Positions 17,108-31,019 are shown, numbered from the stretch's first letter. The stretch: 64,000 bases of DNA from Sphingomonas kyeonggiensis (GCF_014196745.1 NZ_JACIEH010000001.1:1364001-1428000), one strand, 5' to 3'. Numbers and translations: made by a program. The notes: a model not told the origin generated them from the sequence alone.

Positions 17108-17428
17108 TCAGATCACCATCCCGAACACGGCGGACACGCCATTGCCGTCCGCCGGCGTGCCAAGAACCTGATAATAGAGGTAGTTGCCGTTGTAGATGAT
17201 CTGGTTGCCGACACCGCCGCCCGAGGCGATGTTCTGATAGCCTTCATGCCAGGTGATCGTCACCGCATAATGGCCGGGTTCGAGATCGGTCCAATTCTCG
17301 TTGATCGGGCTCTCCGACGTGGCGGTGCCGTTCCATTCGAAGCTGGGCCCCGGCGTGGTATAGGTCCAGACGCGCACCTGAACTTCGCCGGGATTGAAGG
17401 GCGCAACCTGCACGGACAGAGTGGACAT
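17108..17428 (-). CDS. Small hypothetical protein
   Basis: This 106-residue protein is rich in Gly, Thr, Tyr and Asn, with beta-strand-like periodicity and no signal peptide. Segments such as FEWNGTATSESP and NQIIYNGNYLYYQVLG suggest a small beta-sandwich. I do not recognise the family. Its base composition is a little less GC-rich than its neighbours. It is preceded by the rpoD terminator and followed by about 245 bases without a gene. Confidence 0.55.
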   Translation of the reverse strand: MSTLSVQVAPFNPGEVQVRVWTYTTPGPSFEWNGTATSESPINENWTDLEPGHYAVTITWHEGYQNIASGGGVGNQIIYNGNYLYYQVLGTPADGNGVSAVFGMVI

Positions 17429-17544
17429 GCTGATACCTCGCGTTGATGGAAGTCGAGGCGAGGCTATAGGTCCAGTGCGGGCAGGTCGAGATCAGGACGA
17501 ACGGTGCATCCGGATCGGTGACATCTGTTGCGTGCCAGAAACGA

Positions 17545-17577
17545 AAACGGGGAAGGCGATGCCTTCCCCGTTTCGAA
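17545..17577 (-). terminator. Rho-independent terminator of rpoD
   Basis: A perfect 13-base stem (AAACGGGGAAGGC and its complement at 17545-17557 and 17561-17573) has a three-base loop and lies about 30 bases after the rpoD stop. Read on the minus strand the stem ends in a short T-run. Confidence 0.8.
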
Positions 17578-17608
17578 CTTCACCTTTGCTGCTGCGCTCA
17601 GCGGTAGA

Positions 17609-19639
<2,031 letters not shown>

Positions 19640-19680
19640 TCAAATCCTCGAAACTTGGATGGCGGCAATTATACGCCGCC

Positions 19681-21567
19681 CTAATCTTCTAAATTCTCGT
19701 CATCCGCAAGCATCAGATTCGCGAGACGCGTTTCCAGCTCCTGGCGCTGCCTCAGCAGAGCCGTTTGCCGGGCGAACGACTCATCGTCGAAACGCTCGAG
19801 CATCGCAGCCGTTGCCTCTGCCAGCGCCGCATCCACCGCGGGGCGCGCCACCATCACTGCGATCGCCTCGTTCAGGTCTTCGCGCGCCTTCTTTTCCTCG
19901 GCCTGGGGCCGGGTAAAGGAGAAGGGCAGGGTATCGGCCCGGAGCAGCTCGCTCGCCATCTGATCGAAACCGGACTTCGCCAATATGGTGAGCACTTTGG
20001 TTCGATCAAGCTGCCGATCTTCGAGTGCGACGTCGACCACCGCTTCGAACAACTTGCCGAGCGCGCCGGATGCCCCGCGAAGACTGCCGAGCACTTCCAT
20101 GTGGCGTGCGATTTCTGCCGGGTGGCGGATCAGCCCGGCGAGCACCGCCTTGGCGAGGATCGGATCGAGCCCGCCGGCCTGGAGCGAGCGCGTCTGCTGG
20201 GTGAGCGGCGGCTCTGGCGGGACCCAGTTGCCGCGCTTGTCCCGTTTGCCGCGTGCCGGCGGGGCGCCGCCACCGCCGCGCTGGGGGCGGCTCTCGAAAT
20301 TGCGCGGGCCGCGGCCGAAATGCAGGTCGGCGCGCTCGCGGAACTCGGCGAGATATTCGTGCTTCACGTTCGAGTCGCCGATGCCGTCGGCAAGGGCAGC
20401 GAGGCGGCGCTTGAGCCCCGCGCGCTGCTCGGGCGTGTCGAGCGGCTCGGCGGCGATCTCGCTCTCCCAGAGCCGGTCGACCAGCGGCTGGGCCTTGGCG
20501 AGCAGCGCCTCGAAGGCGGCCGGACCCTGGGCGCGGACCAGATCGTCGGGGTCCAGGCCATCGGGAAGCGTCACGAAGGCCAGGCTGCGGCCCGGCTCGA
20601 GCATCGGCATGGCGCGGTGCGCGGCACGGAGAGCCGCCTTCTGTCCGGCCGAGTCGCCGTCGAAGCAAAGCAGGGGGACGTCCGCGATTCGCCACAGCCG
20701 TTCGAGCTGGTGCTCGGTCATCGCGGTGCCGAGCGGGGCCACCGCTTCGGCGAACCCTGCCTGGGCGAGTGCGATCACGTCCATATAGCCCTCGACCGCG
20801 ATGATCCGCCCGGACTTGCGGGCGGCGGCCTGGGCGCGATCGAGATTGTAGAGCGTGCGCCCCTTGTCGAAGAGCGGGGTCTCGGGGGAGTTGAGATATT
20901 TCGGCTCGCCGTCGCCGATGATGCGTCCGCCGAACGCGATCGTGCGGCCGCGGACGTCGCGGATCGGAATCATCAGGCGACCGCGGAACCGGTCGTAGGG
21001 GTCCTTTTTCTCCACCGAGATCAGCAGTCCCGCCTCGACCAGCATCGGATCGCCGTAGCCCTTGAGCGCTTCCTTCAGCTTGCCGCGCGAATCGGGGGAA
21101 TAGCCCATGCCGAAGGCGCGGGCTGTCTCGTCGGTGATGCCGCGCTTCTTCAGCACGGCCCGGGCCTCCGCCCCTTCGATGCCGTTCAGCTTGTCGATGA
21201 AGAACTTTGCGGCGTCCTCCATCGCCTCGTGCAGGCCCTTGGCGCGCTCGGCCTTCTCGGCGCTGCGGCGGTCCTGCTCGGGCATTTCCATGCCGGCGGC
21301 CTGGACCAGCTCCTTCACCGCATCGATGAAGGGCAGGCCCCGCTGGTCGGTCATCCAGCGGATCGCGTCACCATGGGCGCCACAGCCGAAGCAATGGTAG
21401 AAGCCCTTGTCGTCGTTGACGTAGAAGCTCGGTGTCTTCTCGTTGTGGAACGGGCAGCAGGCGCGGAACTCGCGGCCGGCTTTCTGGAGCTTCACCGTCT
21501 TGGCGACCAGACCGGACAGCAGGGTCCGGGCGCGCAGTTCGTCGAGGAAGGCGGGGGTGAGGCTCAT
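19681..21567 (-). CDS. dnaG: DNA primase
   Basis: DnaG, 628 residues, makes RNA primers at the replication fork. The N-terminal CHC2 zinc ribbon is complete (C38, H41, C59, C62 in ACCPFHNEKTPSF and YHCFGCGAHGD). The TOPRIM catalytic core is visible (EGYMDVIALAQAGF, then FDGDSAGQKAA with acidic metal ligands). A Gly/Arg-rich linker near residues 420-440 precedes the C-terminal DnaB-interacting helical domain. rpoD follows closely, so the two are probably co-transcribed. Confidence 0.97.
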   Translation of the reverse strand: MSLTPAFLDELRARTLLSGLVAKTVKLQKAGREFRACCPFHNEKTPSFYVNDDKGFYHCFGCGAHGDAIRWMTDQRGLPFIDAVKELVQAAGMEMPEQDRRSAEKAERAKGLHEAMEDAAKFFIDKLNGIEGAEARAVLKKRGITDETARAFGMGYSPDSRGKLKEALKGYGDPMLVEAGLLISVEKKDPYDRFRGRLMIPIRDVRGRTIAFGGRIIGDGEPKYLNSPETPLFDKGRTLYNLDRAQAAARKSGRIIAVEGYMDVIALAQAGFAEAVAPLGTAMTEHQLERLWRIADVPLLCFDGDSAGQKAALRAAHRAMPMLEPGRSLAFVTLPDGLDPDDLVRAQGPAAFEALLAKAQPLVDRLWESEIAAEPLDTPEQRAGLKRRLAALADGIGDSNVKHEYLAEFRERADLHFGRGPRNFESRPQRGGGGAPPARGKRDKRGNWVPPEPPLTQQTRSLQAGGLDPILAKAVLAGLIRHPAEIARHMEVLGSLRGASGALGKLFEAVVDVALEDRQLDRTKVLTILAKSGFDQMASELLRADTLPFSFTRPQAEEKKAREDLNEAIAVMVARPAVDAALAEATAAMLERFDDESFARQTALLRQRQELETRLANLMLADDENLED

Positions 21568-21601
21568 GCCCCCCTATGGTCCGCCCTTCCCCTCGTGACA
21601 A

Positions 21602-22351
21602 TCACGGCGTGGCCAGTGGCGGAAGCGTCGAGCAATCCTTCCCCGCGGCGGGGTTGTCCATCGGCGCCATCCCGGTGGCTCCGGCCGGGCCCGCCGGGAA
21701 ATCGAGATAATACCGATATTTCCCCGGCACTGCGTCCGGAGGCAGCGTGGTCTGGATGAAGAACCGCATTGGCGTCTGCTTGTCCCACATCGCCGGAGTA
21801 GCGACGTCACCCCAATAAAGTTTTCTGTCCGGGCCGCATTTCGGCGCGAGGGACGGTCCCCAAGCGCCTAGTAGCGCAGTAGCGTCCGAAAAGCTGAAGC
21901 CGATTCCGACAAGTCCACGAGACACGAAATCGAGTCTCAGCCTCGTGGGATAGCGGTAGGTGAAGCCGTCATGGGGCTCGGACCAGCCTGGAGTGTCGGG
22001 ACGATCGTCCTGAAACCGGACCTGCATGACATAGGTGTAGACCGTTCCCGCCGGTGCGGTGCTCGGGTCACAGGGGTTCATGCCGGCGGGGCAATATGCG
22101 GTGACTTCCAGGTCCCCATAGAATCCGAAGCCGCTGTTGATCTTCGACGCCACGCCGCCGAGCGTGATCTGGTCCAGGTCGCGATAGGCGAGCGCTATCG
22201 TCGTGGGGGTCGGCGTGGGGGTCGGCGTGGGCGTCGGAGTGGGAGTCGGCGTTGGAGTGGGAGTAGGGGTGGGCGTCGGCATGACGCCACCACTCGAGCC
22301 GTCGCAACCCGTTGCCAGCGTCAAGGCAGCCAGGATCAGCAGATTTCTCAC
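21602..22351 (-). CDS. Lipoprotein with Pro-Thr repeat linker
   Basis: This 249-residue protein has a lipoprotein signal (lipobox ATGC, lipidated C16) and a linker of 13 Pro-Thr pairs at about residues 25-50. The C-terminal domain of about 195 residues looks beta-rich and has four cysteines (AYCPAGMNPCD, PKCGPD, KDCS). It is probably anchored in the outer membrane with the PT stretch spanning the wall. The domain is not recognised. It precedes dnaG by 34 bases but has its own character and may be independent. Confidence 0.7.
   Translation of the reverse strand: MRNLLILAALTLATGCDGSSGGVMPTPTPTPTPTPTPTPTPTPTPTPTPTTIALAYRDLDQITLGGVASKINSGFGFYGDLEVTAYCPAGMNPCDPSTAPAGTVYTYVMQVRFQDDRPDTPGWSEPHDGFTYRYPTRLRLDFVSRGLVGIGFSFSDATALLGAWGPSLAPKCGPDRKLYWGDVATPAMWDKQTPMRFFIQTTLPPDAVPGKYRYYLDFPAGPAGATGMAPMDNPAAGKDCSTLPPLATP
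22202..22279. repeat. Tandem hexanucleotide repeat coding (Pro-Thr)13
   Basis: Thirteen 6-base units of the form CCN-ACN (minus strand) give a 78-base tract. Third positions vary, so the tract has aged, but slippage could still change linker length in steps of two residues without shifting the frame. Confidence 0.8.
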
Positions 22352-22393
22352 GAAAGCCCCCTAATTACTTGATTCCCGCTCCATCTCTTTATC

Positions 22394-22846
22394 TCACGAA
22401 AGCGCGGCCTTCACCAGCCCGCTCGCCTTGCTCATGTCGAGCGTGGTGGCGTGGCGGGCCTTCAGTTCGGCCATCACCCGGCCCATGTCCTTCATGCCCG
22501 AAGCGCCGAGCTCGGCCTTGATCGCCTCGATCGCCGCGCTGGTCTCTTCGTCGCTCATCTGCGCGGGGAGGAAGCGCTCGATCACCGCCACTTCGGCCTT
22601 CTCGGCGTCGGCGAGCTCCTGGCGGCCGCCCTTCTCGAACATCTCGATCGATTCGCGGCGCTGCTTGACCATTTTCTGCAGCACCTCGATCACCAGCGCA
22701 TCGTCATCGGTCTGGACCGATTTCACCCGCTCCTCGATGTCGCGGTTCTTGATCGCGCTCTGGATCAGGCTGATGGCGGCGCGGCTCTCCTTGTCGCCGG
22801 CCTTCATGGCGGTGATCTGGGCGGCCTTGATATCGTCTCGGATCAT
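22394..22846 (-). CDS. GatB/YqeY domain-containing protein
   Basis: This 150-residue protein is of the YqeY family, related to the tail domain of the GatB amidotransferase subunit, which contacts tRNA. Segments typical of the family are KDKESRAAISLIQSAIK-like near the start, VLQKMVKQRRESIEMFEKGGR, and the C-terminal MGRVMAELKARH. The exact role is unknown. It is divergent from carA across about 125 bases, an arrangement common in alphaproteobacteria. Confidence 0.9.
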   Translation of the reverse strand: MIRDDIKAAQITAMKAGDKESRAAISLIQSAIKNRDIEERVKSVQTDDDALVIEVLQKMVKQRRESIEMFEKGGRQELADAEKAEVAVIERFLPAQMSDEETSAAIEAIKAELGASGMKDMGRVMAELKARHATTLDMSKASGLVKAALS

Positions 22847-22896
22847 TTCATCTCTCGTGAATCGGAATTTGCACCCGCAATAGACCCGCGAACCGG

Positions 22897-22925
22897 TTGA
22901 CGCGAGGGGGGTAGGGGTCTAGCGG
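22897..22925 (+). promoter_or_regulatory. Possible sigma-70 promoter of carA
   Basis: TTGACG at 22897-22902 is followed after 17 bases by TAGCGG, in the carA/yqeY divergent region. The -35 is good and the -10 weak; G-rich spacers of this kind occur in sphingomonad promoters. Tentative. Confidence 0.35.
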
Positions 22926-22973
22926 GCGGCACTTAGCGACATTGCTGCACCTCAAATGGAGAGCCACCCCTCA

Positions 22974-24140
22974 ATGGCCGACGCCACGCCTACGCCTATG
23001 CCTGCCGGAGCTACCGGTGTTTTGGTTTTGGCGTCGGGGGACGTGATTTGGGGCCGTGGCTTCGGTGCCGAAGGTCAGGCGGTGGGCGAAGTCTGCTTCC
23101 ACACCGCGATGACCGGCTATCAGGAGATCATGACCGATCCGAGCTTCGCCGGTCAGATCATCAATTTCACCTTCCCGCACATCGGTAACGTCGGCGCCAA
23201 TCCCGACGATATCGAAGCCGACGATCCCCATGCGCTGGGCATGATCGTGCGTGAGGACGTGACTGAGCCGAGCAACTTCCGTTCGACCGAGCATCTCGAT
23301 GCCTGGATGAAGAAGCATGCCCGTATCGGCCTGTCCGGCATCGACACTCGCGCGCTGACCCGCCGCATCCGCCTTGCCGGCGCGCCCAACGGCGTGATTG
23401 CGCATTCGGCCGAGGGCAAGTTCGACATTCCGCTGCTGCTCGAGATGGCGCGCGCCTGGCCCGGCCTGGAGGGCATGGACCTGGCGATCACCGTGACCGC
23501 CGAGACGCATTATGGCTGGGAAGGCGGCGTGTGGCGCCTTGGCTTCGGCTATGACGACGGCGGCCAGGAAGACACCCGCCCGCATGTCGTCGCGCTCGAC
23601 TATGGTTCGAAGCGCAACATCTTCCGCAACCTGGTCCAGGCCGGCGCCAAGGTGACCGTGCTGCCGGCGCAGGCGACGTTCGAGCAGATCATGGCGTTCA
23701 ACCCGGACGGCTTCTTCCTGTCGAACGGCCCGGGCGACCCCGCTGCGACCGGCGAATATGCCGTGCCGGTGATCCGCCAGCTGCTCGAGACCGGCAAGCC
23801 GCTGTTCGGTATCTGCCTCGGCCACCAGCTGCTGGGTCTGGCCGTGGGTGCCGAGACCACCAAGATGTTCCAGGGCCATCGCGGCGCCAACCACCCGGTC
23901 AAGCGGCTGGAAGACGGTGCGGTGGAGATCACCAGCATGAACCACGGCTTCGCGGTCGAGCGCGAGACGCTCCCCGAGAATGCCCGCGAGACGCATGTGT
24001 CGCTGTTCGACGGCTCCAACGCGGGCATCGAGCTGACGGATCGGCCGGCGTTTTCCGTGCAGTATCACCCCGAGGCGAGCCCGGGGCCGCAGGACAGCCT
24101 GTATCTGTTCGAGCGGTTCGTGGGGATGATGGCCAAGTGA
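22974..24140 (+). CDS. carA: Carbamoyl-phosphate synthase small subunit
   Basis: CarA, about 388 residues, is the glutamine amidotransferase subunit feeding ammonia to CarB for arginine and pyrimidine synthesis. The catalytic cysteine is C281 in LFGICLGHQLLG, and the His/Glu pair is in QYHPEASPGP. The N-terminal FHTAMTGYQEIMTDPSFAGQ segment is family-specific. I chose ATG 22974 because GGAGAG lies ten bases upstream; an in-frame ATG at 22956 is possible. The stop overlaps the next small gene. Confidence 0.96.
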   Translation: MADATPTPMPAGATGVLVLASGDVIWGRGFGAEGQAVGEVCFHTAMTGYQEIMTDPSFAGQIINFTFPHIGNVGANPDDIEADDPHALGMIVREDVTEPSNFRSTEHLDAWMKKHARIGLSGIDTRALTRRIRLAGAPNGVIAHSAEGKFDIPLLLEMARAWPGLEGMDLAITVTAETHYGWEGGVWRLGFGYDDGGQEDTRPHVVALDYGSKRNIFRNLVQAGAKVTVLPAQATFEQIMAFNPDGFFLSNGPGDPAATGEYAVPVIRQLLETGKPLFGICLGHQLLGLAVGAETTKMFQGHRGANHPVKRLEDGAVEITSMNHGFAVERETLPENARETHVSLFDGSNAGIELTDRPAFSVQYHPEASPGPQDSLYLFERFVGMMAK

Positions 24141-24538
24141 TCGCGCTCGCGCTCCTCCTTGCGCAGGCTGCGCCGGAGCCGGGCGTGTTCACGCATGGCC
24201 CGTGGCAGGGGCGCTGCTATCGTGACGGCTATATGGCTGGCTTGGATCATGAGCTGTGCCGCGCCACGCTTGCCGGGCCGGTCACGATCACGTTCGAGCG
24301 CGATGCAACGAGCATGGTGTTCCGTGCGACCGCCGAGGGCTGCGATCCGCTGACCCTCAACATGGATCCGCCGCCGGCCACGCTGGCGCCGGAGAAATTC
24401 GCCAAGACCATGGCCGTCATGCTCCAGCTCTCTCTCAAGAGCTCGATGGGGAGCTGCAAGGCCAAGGCACCGAAGATCGATGTGGCACCGCTGAGCGCGA
24501 TTATCGCGGAGACCAGTGGGCTCGCCGCCCGCAATTGA
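24137..24538 (+). CDS. Small secreted protein between carA and carB
   Basis: This 133-residue protein starts at GTG 24137, overlapping the carA stop (GTGA). The short hydrophobic N-terminus (IALALLLAQAAPEPG) looks like a minimal signal peptide. The mature part has four cysteines (GRCYRDG, HELCRA, EGCDP, GSCKAK) likely to form two disulfides. The function is not recognised. Translational coupling to carA and location before carB place it in the car operon, although a role in carbamoyl phosphate synthesis is unlikely for an exported protein. Confidence 0.65.
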   Translation: MIALALLLAQAAPEPGVFTHGPWQGRCYRDGYMAGLDHELCRATLAGPVTITFERDATSMVFRATAEGCDPLTLNMDPPPATLAPEKFAKTMAVMLQLSLKSSMGSCKAKAPKIDVAPLSAIIAETSGLAARN

Positions 24539-24586
24539 ACCCGCGGCCCCTTTAGGGGGCTGCCGAGCCAGGACAGAACACGACTG

Positions 24587-27916
<3,330 letters not shown>

Positions 27917-28134
27917 CACCTCGACCAGCGACCGGATTGGGGGAGGGTGCCTCAGCGCCGTCCCTTGTGATGCTAGGACGGCTTGTCCTGTAACATAACT
28001 TTCCTAGCCTTGCGGACCGCACCGTGCAGGCTTATTATTTGCGTTCGCACAATTGATCTCCCCCATCAGTATCCATGTGCGGGCGTTCCCATCGGGGGCG
28101 CTTGTGGGACGGGGCGTTTTGAAGGACTTGGTGG

Positions 28135-28611
28135 ATGGCTACGGTCGATAAGATGCCGATGCTTCAGGAAGGCTATGACAAGCTCGTTGCGGAGCTGAAG
28201 CGCCTGAAAATCGAGCGCCCGCTGATCGTGGATGCGATCGAGGAAGCGCGTGCGCATGGCGATCTCTCGGAAAATGCCGAATATCATGCCGCCAAGGAGC
28301 AGCAGGGCCAGAACGAGGCCACGATCGCCGATATCGAGGGCAAGCTCAGCCGCGCCCAGATCATCGACCCCCGCGAGCTTTCGGGCGACCGGATCGTGTT
28401 CGGCGCGACGGTGACGCTGCTCGACGAGGAGGACAAGCCGATCAGGTACCAGATCGTCAGCGAGACCGAGGCGGACGTCAGCCGCGGCCGCATCTCGTAC
28501 AACTCGCCGATCGGCCGCGCGCTTATCGGTCGCAAGGTGGACGAGGAGGTCGAGGTCTCGGTGCCGGCGGGCGACCGCTATTACCTGGTGTCGAAAATCG
28601 AATTCATCTGA
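28135..28611 (+). CDS. greA: Transcription elongation factor GreA
   Basis: This 158-residue cleavage factor rescues arrested RNA polymerase. The N-terminal coiled coil has the acidic tip ([18 protein letters not shown], about residues 39-55) that reaches the polymerase active site, and the C-terminal FKBP-like domain ends in [15 protein letters not shown]. Length and motifs are standard. A 218-base upstream region presumably carries its promoter. The rhomboid gene follows two bases after its stop. Confidence 0.97.
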   Translation: MATVDKMPMLQEGYDKLVAELKRLKIERPLIVDAIEEARAHGDLSENAEYHAAKEQQGQNEATIADIEGKLSRAQIIDPRELSGDRIVFGATVTLLDEEDKPIRYQIVSETEADVSRGRISYNSPIGRALIGRKVDEEVEVSVPAGDRYYLVSKIEFI

Positions 28612-28613
28612 CG

Positions 28614-29249
28614 ATGGATTTGCGCCGGATAACGGCGACCTCGGGGATCGCGCTGGTCACGACCCTCGTCAGCTTGCTGGTCTCTCTGACGAATCACGAG
28701 ATGGACGCTGCGATCCTCGCGGGCTTCGTGCCCGCGCGGATCAGCGGCGCGATCGACTATGCCGGCGTGCTGGCGGTGCCCGCGGTGCTGACGCCGCTGA
28801 GCGCCGCCTTGCTTCATGCCGGGCTTTTCCATCTCGGCATGAACCTGATCATGCTGGTCTATACCGGGCGCGAGACCGAGAAGGCGCTCGGGCCGCTCGG
28901 CGTGCTCATCCTCTACCTGGTCGGCGCCTATGCAGCCGCGGGCGCGCAGTGGCTCGCCGGGCCGCAATCGCTGCAGCCGATGATCGGGGCTAGCGGCGCC
29001 ACTTCGGCGATCGTTGGCGCCTATGCGCTGCTCTATGGGCGTTCGCGGGCCAAGGATATCGGCCCGATCCCGGCGCGCGCGGTGCACGTCGCCTGGCTGG
29101 CGGTCGCCTGGGTGGCGATCAACCTGTTGACGGGGCTCGCATTTCAGCAGGGGGGCGCAGCGATCGCCGTAGCCGCACACATCGGCGGTTTTGCGGCCGG
29201 GCTCGCATTGGCCCGACCGCTATTCCTGTGGAACTGGCGCAAGGCCTAG
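28614..29249 (+). CDS. Rhomboid family intramembrane serine protease
   Basis: This 211-residue protein has six predicted membrane helices. The catalytic dyad is S127 in GASGATSAI and H189 in AAHIGGFAAGL, and HLGMN (H73, N77) supplies the oxyanion-hole residues. Rhomboids cleave membrane proteins near their transmembrane segments; the substrate is unknown. It starts two bases after greA and is probably co-transcribed with it. Confidence 0.9.
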   Translation: MDLRRITATSGIALVTTLVSLLVSLTNHEMDAAILAGFVPARISGAIDYAGVLAVPAVLTPLSAALLHAGLFHLGMNLIMLVYTGRETEKALGPLGVLILYLVGAYAAAGAQWLAGPQSLQPMIGASGATSAIVGAYALLYGRSRAKDIGPIPARAVHVAWLAVAWVAINLLTGLAFQQGGAAIAVAAHIGGFAAGLALARPLFLWNWRKA

Positions 29250-29265
29250 TTCCGCTTCTTCCGGC

Positions 29266-29481
29266 TTACGCCAGGTCGGGCTCGAGCAGGCGGTGCAGGT
29301 GCACCACCACATAGCGCATCTCGGCATCGTCCACGGTGCGCTGGGCAGCGCTGCGCCACGCATTCTCCGCGCTGGCATAGTCCGGGAAGATGCCGACGAC
29401 ATCGAGCTTGGACGGGTCAACAAAGTCGAGCGTCTGCGGATCGGTCACGCGACCGCCGAAGACGAGGTGCAGTTTGCTCAT
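29266..29481 (-). CDS. DUF4170 domain-containing protein
   Basis: This 71-residue soluble protein matches DUF4170: it begins with LVFGGRV, has DPSKLDVVGIFPDYASAENAWRS-like spacing in the middle (a SPOR-like alpha/beta layout) and ends with YVVVHLHRLLEP. The family is confined largely to alphaproteobacteria and its function is unknown. ATG 29481 is preferred over an in-frame start six codons earlier. It is convergent with the rhomboid gene. Confidence 0.83.
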   Translation of the reverse strand: MSKLHLVFGGRVTDPQTLDFVDPSKLDVVGIFPDYASAENAWRSAAQRTVDDAEMRYVVVHLHRLLEPDLA

Positions 29482-29542
29482 TGGGCCTCCGAAAAACACT
29501 TTCTGGTTTTATAGAGGCCTCTAGGAAGGGCGCGCGCCGGCC

Positions 29543-29866
29543 TCAAGCCTTTTGCGTCGCACCCTTCGCCGCGTCGACCAGATTGCCGAACAGCGCACCC
29601 ACGCGATCCTTGGCGTCGTCGCGGCTCGGAAGCAGCGCGTCGAACTCCGCCTTGCCGGCCTCCTTCACCGCCTGGACGGTGCCCGTCACCTTGTCGGCGA
29701 GCTGGCGCCCGGTCGCATCGAGCAGCTCGCGCTCCTTCTGGCTGCGCGGGATCAGCATGCCGATCAGGACGCCGAGTGCGATGCCGCCGCCGACCAGAAC
29801 ATAGGGGTTCCCGGTCAGGCTCTCGCCCTGCGCGGTCGCCGGGCCGTTCGAGGGATTGGTGCTCAT
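29543..29866 (-). CDS. Small membrane-anchored protein, YtxH-like
   Basis: This protein of 107 residues has one glycine-rich membrane segment (PYVLVGGGIALGVLIGMLIP, about 22-41) followed by a helical, charged soluble tail with amphipathic periodicity. It is the last of four co-directional small envelope genes. Its ATG overlaps the stop of the DUF3618 gene (TGATG), which argues for 29866 rather than a GTG one codon earlier. Confidence 0.7.
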   Translation of the reverse strand: MSTNPSNGPATAQGESLTGNPYVLVGGGIALGVLIGMLIPRSQKERELLDATGRQLADKVTGTVQAVKEAGKAEFDALLPSRDDAKDRVGALFGNLVDAAKGATQKA

Positions 29867-30198
29867 CACGAGGATCCTTTCTTGCCTTTACGCTTCAAAC
29901 CCGTGGCCGGGTCGCGAGTTTCATGCCGTTTGCCGAGTATGTCGCCGATCCAGCCCCGGGCCATGACCAGGCCCACGGTGGCAGCGATGCCGGCGGCGGC
30001 GAGGGGGCGGCTGCGGACCGCCTCGGCGCCCTTGCGGGCGACGGTGGCGACGCCGTGGGCCGCGGTCTCGACCGCGTCCTGCGCCAGGTTGGAGGGGCTC
30101 AGCCGCTCCTGCACCTGGCCCAGCGTGCCGAACAGCCGCGCCCTGGCCGCTTCGATCCTTGCCCGGGCGGCATCCACGTCATGTGGATTGTCGCTCAT
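29866..30198 (-). CDS. DUF3618 domain-containing protein
   Basis: This protein of 110 residues has an N-terminal DUF3618 signature (ARARIEAARARLFGTLGQVQERL), a single membrane segment around residues 66-83, and a basic C-terminal tail rich in Lys and Arg. It overlaps the upstream holin-like gene by four bases. Within this gene set it probably contributes to an inner-membrane stress or envelope complex comparable to the enterobacterial yqj genes; that comparison is inference from gene order and size. Confidence 0.78.
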   Translation of the reverse strand: MSDNPHDVDAARARIEAARARLFGTLGQVQERLSPSNLAQDAVETAAHGVATVARKGAEAVRSRPLAAAGIAATVGLVMARGWIGDILGKRHETRDPATGLKRKGKKGSS

Positions 30199-30536
30199 GG
30201 CTTTTCCTTGAAGATACGCTTCACGTGCGTCCAGGCGAGCCAGCCCATCAGCCCGGCGATCGCGAGGAACACCAGCACGACGATCAGCGTGGCGAGGCCG
30301 GGGCCGACCAGCGGGGAAAGGGTGAAGACCAGCCCGACGACCAGGGCCACGGCTGCGGCCTGGGCGAGGACGAGCGCCACCGCGCCCGTCCAGAGCATCC
30401 CCCGGGCGTCGCGGAGCTTCGAACGCAGCAGCGTGCGATAGAAGCCGATCTCGGCATCGGCATAGGCCCTGCCGTCCTCGACGAGCTGCTGGAGCAGATC
30501 GCCGATGGACTTCTCCTCAGGCTGCGGCGCGTCCAC
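30195..30536 (-). CDS. Phage holin family / DUF1469 (YqjE-like) membrane protein
   Basis: This protein of 113 residues has a cytoplasmic helix and two adjacent membrane helices (about 48-70 and 76-100). It fits the DUF1469/YqjE family, which databases label as putative holins. There is no phage context here; in enterobacteria the family accompanies yqjD. It overlaps the DUF3618 gene by four bases. Confidence 0.8.
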   Translation of the reverse strand: MDAPQPEEKSIGDLLQQLVEDGRAYADAEIGFYRTLLRSKLRDARGMLWTGAVALVLAQAAAVALVVGLVFTLSPLVGPGLATLIVVLVFLAIAGLMGWLAWTHVKRIFKEKP

Positions 30537-30551
30537 CCCCCGTTTCGCCCC

Positions 30552-31019
30552 TTACGACTTGTCGGTGCCGGGGTCGGCCGCGTCCGATGCGGCGTCGATG
30601 CCCGACTTGATCAGCCGCGCGAGCACGAAGCCGAGGCCCGCAGCGACGCCGACGGCGATCGCCGGGCTCTTGCGGACGAACGCCGTCACGTCGTCGAGCA
30701 GGTCGTCGACTTCCTTGCCGCGCAGGCTTTCGGAGAAATTGGCAATGCCGCTCGCCGCCGAACGGGCATATTTGCCATATTGCTCGCCGAGCCGCGCATC
30801 GACGTCGAGCGCCGCCGATTCCATCATCTTGGCGACCTCATCGAGCGCGCCGGTCGCCTTTTCCTTGCCTTCGCTGGCAAAGGCGCGGGCGCGGTCGGCC
30901 GCTTCGTTGCCGATCTCGCCGGCCTTTTCGCGGATCGTGTCCGTCGCGGAACGCTTCGTGGTCTCGGCGGTGGTTTCCGCCGCCCCGTCGATCGTTTCGC
31001 CCGTCGTTTCGTCAGCCAT
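30552..31019 (-). CDS. ElaB/YqjD-like membrane-anchored helical protein
   Basis: This protein of 155 residues has an N-terminal Thr/Ala/Glu-rich amphipathic helical region resembling LEA-type repeats (TTGETIDGAAETTAETTK). A C-terminal hydrophobic segment, PAIAVGVAAGLGFVLARLI at about 121-139, matches the YqjD/ElaB anchor. In E. coli such proteins bind ribosomes to the inner membrane in stationary phase. It is the first gene of the four-gene set and is divergent from eno. ATG 31019 is preferred to an upstream in-frame start without a ribosome site. Confidence 0.75.
   Translation of the reverse strand: MADETTGETIDGAAETTAETTKRSATDTIREKAGEIGNEAADRARAFASEGKEKATGALDEVAKMMESAALDVDARLGEQYGKYARSAASGIANFSESLRGKEVDDLLDDVTAFVRKSPAIAVGVAAGLGFVLARLIKSGIDAASDAADPGTDKS

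Noticed and set aside
27965..27996. A sigma-70 promoter for greA (TTGTGA ... TAACAT)
   Set aside because: The spacer is 20 bases, too long for a confident call.
30195..30536. A holin suggesting a prophage remnant
   Set aside because: The protein belongs to DUF1469/YqjE, which is only labelled holin; its neighbours are chromosomal envelope genes and no phage genes are present.
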